Below are positions 57,499-64,000 of a stretch of DNA of 64,000 nucleotides, piece after piece (the stretch's first letter is position 1; each line of letters begins with the position of its first letter). This stretch comes from Strongyloides papillosus. Its lineage: Eukaryota > Nematoda > Chromadorea > Rhabditida > Strongyloididae. The notes below the pieces were generated by a model. The model worked only from the letters and a program-made list of their open reading frames with translations. It ran no database searches and was not told the DNA's origin. Where the stretch lies: the NCBI GenBank assembly GCA_005656395.1, contig SRSI01000046.1:868001-932000 (forward strand), in the 5' to 3' direction. The translations under genes were made by a program, and so were the position numbers.

Positions 57499-58006
57499 AT
57501 GAGAGTTTTTAAAACATTAACAGTATTTATAATTATTTCAATATCTATCATTGTTAAAATTTATGCCACGCAATTCTATCTTTCTGCGACAGGAACACCT
57601 AAATGTCTTTTTAAAACAGCTCCATCTTCTGAAGAAAGAGTTAAAGTGCAACTAGGGATCAATGGATCTGATAGACGTTTTCAACATAAAATTGGTACAT
57701 GTGGTGAATCAATTACTGTTAAAGGACCTTTTGACTCTTCTGTTATAAACTCTGGAAGTAAGAAAATAAAAAAAAATTATTTGTATATTTTTAGAAATTT
57801 ATGTTAATTATACTCATACTTACAAGAAAATCATAAAAAAAGTTACATATAAAATTCCTGATGATTGTCAAACATCAGGTGGTTACGGGTCAAGAAGAAG
57901 AAGCAATAATTATTATTGTAATTTGAAAAGTTACAATGATCTATTAAATGAACAGTTTTGTAATCGGTTTTTCGGTTTTATAACAGGGTGTTTTACTTTA
58001 TACTGA
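57499..58006 (+). CDS. Secreted protein of the same family, diverged member 7 (two exons)
   Basis: Exon 1 57499-57757 (259 nt, the same length as in member 6), intron 57758-57794 (37 bp, GTAAGA...TTTTAG, phase 1), exon 2 57795-58006; 156 residues. Unspliced, the frame would end after 102 codons in a low-complexity K/Y tail. The signal peptide is MRVFKTLTVFIIISISIIVK. Six cysteines lie outside the signal. Exon 2 has VNYTH, YKIPDDC, then 16 residues to CNL. A stretch RRRSNNYY is unique to it. The last ~8 codons read into sequence beginning CAGGGTGTTTTAC that looks like a transposon terminus, so the natural C-terminus may have been replaced by an insertion. Divergent from member 6, 5.2 kb apart. 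Function unknown. Confidence 0.7.
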
Positions 58007-59090
58007 GACAATTTAAATTTTAATAACTTTCTTAATTTTTAATAAAATTTAAATCTTTTTTTATTTAAAGTAAACAGGTGGGAAAATTGTTATACATTTA
58101 AAAAATAACCAAAAAAGCATAACAAAAATCATTCAAAAAAATCTTGGAATAACGACTAAAATAACTTTAAGTTTGCAATAAGGTAAGAATTAAGTCCAAA
58201 AATAATTGATATAAGATCATTATTTTCTCGATGATATAAATTGGTGAAATTATGGGATTTGTAAACCCCAGAGAAGTATGAGTCAAAGGAATACCAGAGA
58301 AAGAGGAGGACATAACTAGAAGGCACAATATATAAAGAACATACTTTTTAACTATATCATTATCTTTACTTTTTGTGTATGTTGTAACAGACAACACATA
58401 TTATTTTATATTATACAATTATCTTAAATAAAAGTTTGAATAAAACCTCAAGTGTAATTTATTATATTTGGAACCCCTATAGGGGTTCCCCAGGATTCGT
58501 CTGGATTACAATAGTAATTAAACATTATATATCTACGTTTGAAATAAATTTTTGTAAAGCTTAATCTTATTCGTATATAAAAAAAACTTTTTATTTTAAA
58601 ATAAAATTTATGAATAATCAGAATATAGATATGGACATTTTTATAAAGTCCATTTTTTTACCTTTAAAATATTATCACATTTCTGAGTGTTATAACTTTT
58701 TTACTCCTCGTAAAAATTTATATTGTTATACTCTTCAGTTAGCTTGGCTTGCTTTATACAAACAAACTCACGTTCAGAATTAAAAAACTTATTTCAATAC
58801 AGTTATTAATATTCTATTGCTCAAACAAAATAAACTGTCTCACACATAAGCTTTTGAAGTATATAATCTATCTAACAATAAAAAAATTATTAGCAAAAAA
58901 TTACCGGACATTCTTCTTTGGTTTTTAATTAATTATTTTAAAAATATAGTAGTAATCCTCAATAGCTGTTAGTCTGGAATGTTTTATACTGTAATTGTTT
59001 ATGTTAAACTATTAAATGTAAAAATATAACATTAACAAAATAACATTTTAAATTAATTTTATTCAAAATTAAAGGTTTCAGAGAAAAAAG
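58007..59090. other. Intergenic stretch with a perfect palindrome
   Basis: No gene. 57984-58110 may be the end of a TIR element. 58250-58330 is less A+T-rich, without an ORF. A 20-bp palindrome lies at 58470-58489. Confidence 0.4.
58470..58489. repeat. Perfect 20-bp palindrome GGAACCCCTATAGGGGTTCC
   Basis: Exactly self-complementary and G+C-rich in an otherwise A+T-rich setting. It could be an element terminus or a binding site; no partner copy was seen in the window. Confidence 0.6.
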
Positions 59091-59205
59091 TGATTGCACA
59101 GGGAAGAAAATAATTTTTTAGAAAAGAAAATAATTTTTTAGGAAAGAAAATGATTTTTTAGTTAAGAAAATGATTAAATAGGAAAGAAAATGATGAGATT
59201 GTCTC
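59091..59205 (+). repeat. Promoter-proximal ~20-bp tandem repeat (GGAAAGAAAATGATTTTTTA)
   Basis: Five degenerate units ending in GAAAATGATGAGATTGTCTC, immediately upstream of the TATA box of the 59256 gene. A weaker similar stretch is at 51200-51275. Confidence 0.6.
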
Positions 59206-59211
59206 TGCGTG

Positions 59212-59219
59212 TATAAAAA
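59212..59219 (+). promoter_or_regulatory. TATA box of the 59256 gene
   Basis: TATAAAAA, 44 bp before the ATG. This is nearly the same spacing as in the seven-member secreted family although the genes are unrelated. Confidence 0.7.
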
Positions 59220-59255
59220 GAAAAATATTTTACATTTTAACATACAATTTTCAAT

Positions 59256-59825
59256 ATGAAAAGTATTACAGAAATTTTTGTATTTATATTGCTTATTAAT
59301 CTATTATTAATTAAGTTTAATAAAGCCAACGAATATTCAATCGAAGAATATACTCAGAAAAATTGTGGAAGTCTAACTAAAAAGCGAGATTTAATTGTTT
59401 CAATAATAAATAAACTCGGAGCAAAAGATAAAAACCCATTAAATGCAACAGAGACTTTGACTGCATTACAAATATATTTTGCTGTGTTTAACCAGGTTCA
59501 AGATGAAATAGCAAACTGTGTAAAAAACGAATTTATTTCTACTTATGATGCTGCAGCTACAAATTTTGATTTCACTACATTTTTTAATGACATTAATGTA
59601 TTATGTAAACATATACTTGAAATGAAAGACTTTATTGATTCAAAATTGGATGAAGTAAAACAAATTGCTGGTGAAAATCTTTTTGAAAATCCTCATCTCG
59701 GAAGATATATGGATATACTTCGTGCAGCATATTATTATGATTCAAAATTAAGGGGATGTGTACAAGAAACATTAAAATTTTCTTATTATAAAAAAATCCC
59801 AGAAACAGTAAATTTATTTAAATAA
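59256..59825 (+). CDS. Secreted helical protein of unknown function (189 aa)
   Basis: Single-exon ORF of 189 residues. A hydrophobic signal segment (residues ~6-20, IFVFILLINLLLI) is followed by NKA, a possible cleavage region. The mature part is predominantly amphipathic helix with four cysteines (in KNCGS, ANCVK, VLCKH and RGCVQ), enough for two disulfides, and one NAT sequon. It is less A+T-biased in codon choice than chance ORFs here and has a TATA box and a polyadenylation signal at sensible distances. It does not share the intron, motif or promoter block of the neighbouring secreted family. A four-cysteine helical secreted protein suggests an extracellular binding or effector role, but no family is recognised. 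Confidence 0.78.
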   Translation: MKSITEIFVFILLINLLLIKFNKANEYSIEEYTQKNCGSLTKKRDLIVSIINKLGAKDKNPLNATETLTALQIYFAVFNQVQDEIANCVKNEFISTYDAAATNFDFTTFFNDINVLCKHILEMKDFIDSKLDEVKQIAGENLFENPHLGRYMDILRAAYYYDSKLRGCVQETLKFSYYKKIPETVNLFK

Positions 59826-59844
59826 TGTTAAAAATTAAATAATC

Positions 59845-59850
59845 AATAAA
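59845..59850 (+). terminator. Polyadenylation signal AATAAA after the 59256 gene
   Basis: AATAAA 20 bp after the stop codon. In DNA this A+T-rich the hexamer is common, so support is modest. Confidence 0.4.
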
Positions 59851-61619
59851 TAATTTTCTATTTTTGCCAAATGTAAAAGTTTTTGCTCTCAACATGAAAA
59901 AGAAAGCAACGCACAAGTAAACGTACTTTTTATCAATAATATTTTTTAAACGATTAAATTTTCTTAAACTATTGATATGCAACACTAATTGTATAAAAAA
60001 TTGATTTTACGTAAATTTAACTTTTTTTTAAAATTCGTATTGTGAGCCAATCAGACATATACATCGGAAATTTTTAACCCCCCTCTATTTTTATTTCATT
60101 AATAAAAAGAATCATAAATAAATGAATGTTGCCAAATTTTTTTCAGTTTGAAACAATTAAACCAGATTGGACAATTTTTTTGAATCACCAAAAAGACTGC
60201 AATGAAATTTTAGACTGAATATTATAAAAGTTATTTCACTTTAAATATTATTCTTAATCTTATATTTTTCCTACGATGTTTTGGCATAAACGTTATTATA
60301 AAAAGTTATAACTTAAAAAATATCCATAATTGAAATTTGATTGCATATTTTACATCATATCATAGGGAATAAACTATTTAGAAGATATTTACCAAGAAAA
60401 ATATAATATCTAGATTTCTAAAATATGCAGAAGATATATTATAGTAAAATATTTTATTGGTGTTTGAATGCTATAATAAAATATATAATATAACAATATA
60501 ATAATAATATGATGAAACTTACCTACTGGACAGCGATGACAATTTAAAATAGTGATTAGTCCTTAAAATGAGAAATTCACCACTTCTCAAGCTATTTATA
60601 TAGGAATTTTGTCATCAAATATAGACATAATTCCACTATTCATTATAAAAATGTCTGAGAAAAAAATATCTCAAGAGTTGAATGCTTATCATTACAAAAT
60701 TTATAAAGATATTATAATAATGTTTTCTTATTGTTTTATTGCCTAACTATATGTATATATATCTTATAAATTTGATAATTTAAATTTTTTACTAAATTAG
60801 TCATCTTACCTCTACTTTAAATAGCTACTGTACTTTAATATTAAGTAGCACCATATTCAATTTTAGATAGAATTATTTCGCCAACCTTTTTTTATCGAAT
60901 GAGTATAAAATCATTTCATTATCTTTAAAATTGACAAAGTTATGTTTTTTACAAGTTTAAAGCTGAAAGGGTTAAGATAATTTTTCATTTTAGTGCGTGC
61001 TCCAGGAGTTATAGATTTAACTTACAGGGGTTGTGAATATCTAAGAATTGTCATTTTAATTTTTTTTGACATAATAATGTAACTTTTTTTTATCTAAATG
61101 TAACCAATTTAATTTAAGGTAGTTATCTTATACTGCAGCGCCTTCTAAATTTAATATATTTTTTGACTCTTAAATTACTGAAATCGTAAATGAAAACCCT
61201 TTGTTATTCTATAACTCTTACAGTTAACCGCGATTTTAAGTTATTTAATTTACAACCGGTTGTACTTCCCATAATATATAGTCCACTATTAAATTATATC
61301 AAATAAATTTTTATTAACGCTTTTATAAAGAACAACTTTTTTAGTATATTGTAGTATAAGAAAGTCAAATTAATTATAAGAAAAAAAAACACACAAGATA
61401 TTCCAAAGTTTATAAGTCAACGTATAATAAAATTTTTTTAATTATACGAAAAAATATTAACTCTTGGACCAACAAAATATTTTAATGTAATGTTTCATCT
61501 TAAGAACTGTGAAAATAAACAATGTTTAAAATCAGAAGTCATTCTAGGGCTACATAGTATTTGTATTTAATGATTATGGATTCAAAGAAATTTAGATTTC
61601 CAGTAAGTATTTTTTATAG
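59851..61619. other. Intergenic, nothing recognised
   Basis: A+T-rich, no ORF above 60 codons, no repeat partner noticed. Confidence 0.45.
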
Positions 61620-61935
61620 AAGTAAAACAGTAAAGATCAAAAATCAAACTTTTCTTGTCATGCAATCTAATGTCATCGAAAAAACTACTATATAACTTTG
61701 TGTGTCACCTAAATTTTATTTATTTAGTTTGAGTTACTTATATAATGCTGTTTTTTTAATCAAAAATTAATCTTGTTTAGTTATAGGAACGTTTGTAGAA
61801 AGTTCTAAAAAAGTGTTAAAGAGATATTAAAAATAATAGTATTTATATAATAGTAGGTAATAGCAATGAGATTTTAAACATAAATAAAATTTAGATAGAC
61901 ACTATTTTTGTAATTTTTATTAATTGTTAATAAAA
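61620..61935 (+). repeat. Dispersed repeat D, copy 2
   Basis: Counterpart of 47700-48010, same orientation, with many small differences. Confidence 0.65.
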
Positions 61936-64000
61936 TCTTCTACTATATTATGTACGCGCACTACTAAAACTTCTATAAAATTTTAGTATAATATTTAAAG
62001 TAAGACATAGTTTTAATAATTTAAATTAGTTAGTTTAAATTTTTTTCAATAACATTTTTATAATTTATAACAAAAACTGATTATGAGAGTAAGTCATGAC
62101 GCGTAATACGATTTGATACTTGGTAATGCCTATAAAATCAATAGAATAAAAGTAAATATAAACATAACATATCTTACCATTAAGATGGAAAAAGCAACAA
62201 CTTAAAACCATTCTTTGATTTTGAAACATTGTGCATTAATTTTAAAATAACCATTCAAAATAAAATACTATTGATAAATAATATAAAGCTTTTGTAAAAA
62301 AAACAATTAATTCAATTTAAAAACTCACTATAATACATTACAAAGAAATTACTAGCAATAAATTAACATTATAAAAATTTTAACTATTACTTCATGCTCA
62401 CTTTTAGAAAATTTTTCTATAACTATGAATTTTACTGAAATTACTCTATAAGAAAATTAGGATACTTTTCATTATAAAACTATTACTAAATTAATAATGT
62501 GCATAAATCTTTGTTAAGAAAGCAATACACTTTATAAAAGTGTATAACATTTTTTATATAATTAAGATAATATTTATTTATACTTTATGATTAAGAAAAG
62601 TATTTGATCATGAAAATGACATAAGTTTGCTAATTTCTCAAGATTATACAAATGCATTTATAACAACAGTTTTTAATAGAAAATTTTAATTTATAGTAAT
62701 AAAAATAGATATAATTGATTTAAAGAATAATAACTTAACACAATAAAATAAAAACTATTAATTTACTATTGTAATCCTGAATAGATAGTAAATCCTTAAA
62801 AAACTATTAAAATTACACAATGGTATCTAAAATATAACGTTTTTAATGATAAATAGAAAAAAAAATGAAATATTCAATTCATTAATGTGAATTAAATGGT
62901 AAATAAAATGGTTAGTTTTTATCCTTTGATTCATTGTTTAATTTTTTGATAATCTGGCATCATGTCTAATACCGCCTCTGAGTTAACACGATATAGATTT
63001 TGTCTTTATAAAAATGATTAATATTTTATTACGTAAACTGAGTTTAACTTAATATGATGTTTACATAATGTGTTACTACAATAATTAATGATAAACATAT
63101 AAAAAGAAGTACTAATTAAAAACAAATTAGACAAATTATACTATTATAGTTATGAATAATTTCTGATTTCAAAAATCTCTAAAAGTTATGCAATTTTCTG
63201 ATCTTAATTTTAATTTCTAATATATTTAATTAGATAATGAATAAAGTTTTAATAAGTCACTACTTTAGTGATTTAAAGTGAAGCTTTATGCTGGCTTGTC
63301 AGACATTAATAGGTTTTAAATTAAAAACAAATCAAATTATAGAAAAAACTAATGTATTTAAAAAATTTAATGTTACAACATTCAGGGTGTTTAAAAAATA
63401 GACAATTCAATTGAGTATCAATAGCTTTCTTTAAACATTTAGAATTTTATAATATTAAATTCACTTGACAGTCTCATTTATTTTGTACAATATGTTTCAA
63501 AATGGTTTTTAAATGTTAAGTTTGTTTAGCGGTCGAGTACTAATAAAGAAGATATAATGAAAAAAAATTATTTAAGGAATAATAATAAGTACGATATATA
63601 GTAATACATCTTTAAGTCTTAGATCAAGATTTAATCAAATAACCGATTAGTAGAATATTTTGTGTTAATTAATACTCCTCTAACATTACACCAATTGATG
63701 AAGATCTTCCATTTGATTTAAGTCATTTAAAAATATCTAAAATAGTAAGAAGTGTTTTTGTTTTCTTCACAAAGTATTTTGAAATATCTGTTGATTTGCG
63801 CGCAACAATTTTCTTGATAAGTTTAAATAAAGTTGTAAAAATTTATACAATTATCATTTTTTTCTTACCTTGTAAAAAAATAAAAAATTGTCTGCACAAA
63901 AACCATTGCAACTTTTATAATCTTTTATATCTTTCTACAATATAATATTTATTTGATATCCCAACTTTTTCTTTAAAATATATAAAGATTCGCCGTTAAA
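61936..64000. other. Intergenic to right edge, nothing recognised
   Basis: Very A+T-rich. CAGGGTGTTTAAAAAA at 63383 resembles a transposon terminus but no matching second end was found. Confidence 0.45.

Noticed and set aside
57758..57807. Unspliced 102-codon version of gene 7 (and 89-codon versions of copies 1-5)
   Set aside because: The unspliced ends are low-complexity intron translation; splicing gives open second exons with shared motifs in all seven.
63378..63430. Possible transposon terminus CAGGGTGTTTAAAAAA
   Set aside because: No matching inverted end or target duplication could be found before the window edge.

Overview
The window is very A+T-rich eukaryotic DNA, most likely from an insect. 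The basis is Ty3/gypsy retroelements with 5-bp target duplications, pogo-like and hAT-like MITEs, TATA-box genes with phase-1 GT-AG introns of only 37-40 bp, and secreted proteins with N-terminal signal peptides. The species cannot be named from the sequence. No tRNA, rRNA or CRISPR array was seen.

Layout. 1-1.4 kb: the 3' end of an RNase HI-like ORF that runs off the left edge, then an ~18-bp tandem repeat. 1.4-9.9 kb: a minus-strand gypsy element (1446-9855) with a second minus-strand gypsy element (5012-9153) inserted inside its gag-pol frame; both LTR pairs look identical. It sits inside a dispersed repeat (called X here) made of four tandem ~523-bp units (9.86-11.99 kb; second copy at 48.0-50.9 kb). 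12.1-21.7 kb: a TA-flanked long-TIR element (copy A) invaded by a DIRS-like tyrosine-recombinase-type retroelement (12197-20336). The DIRS-like element has inverted terminal repeats, an internal complementary region that matches both outer ends base for base, an AAT triplet at both insertion junctions, a broken tyrosine-recombinase remnant, and a ~45-bp minisatellite. A gypsy element with only 82-bp LTRs (15405-19271) lies inside it.

22.7-47.7 kb: five copies (U1-U5) of a ~2-3 kb unit, each with one two-exon gene for a 146-residue secreted protein of unknown function. U1/U2 and U4/U5 are tail-to-tail inverted pairs with related ~1-kb spacers. U3 lies between them, flanked by two more copies (B, C) of the long-TIR element. 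A gypsy element with AGT...ACT ends (38387-43292, gag-pol broken by two in-frame stops) interrupts U4; a truncated copy sits at the same site in U3. 51.7-58.0 kb: two divergently transcribed, strongly diverged members of the same secreted family, in the arms of an older inverted repeat. They share the promoter block, intron position and phase, and the C-terminal Cys motif with the five U genes. 59.3 kb: an unrelated 189-residue secreted protein with its own TATA box. 60-64 kb: A+T-rich DNA with no recognisable gene.

How it fits together: the host content is a cluster of eight small secreted-protein genes, seven of them one family, expanding by inverted duplication and apparent gene conversion. 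Transposable elements, both young and old, supply insertions and duplication breakpoints. The most unusual items are the non-autonomous DIRS-like element and the uncharacterised secreted family.
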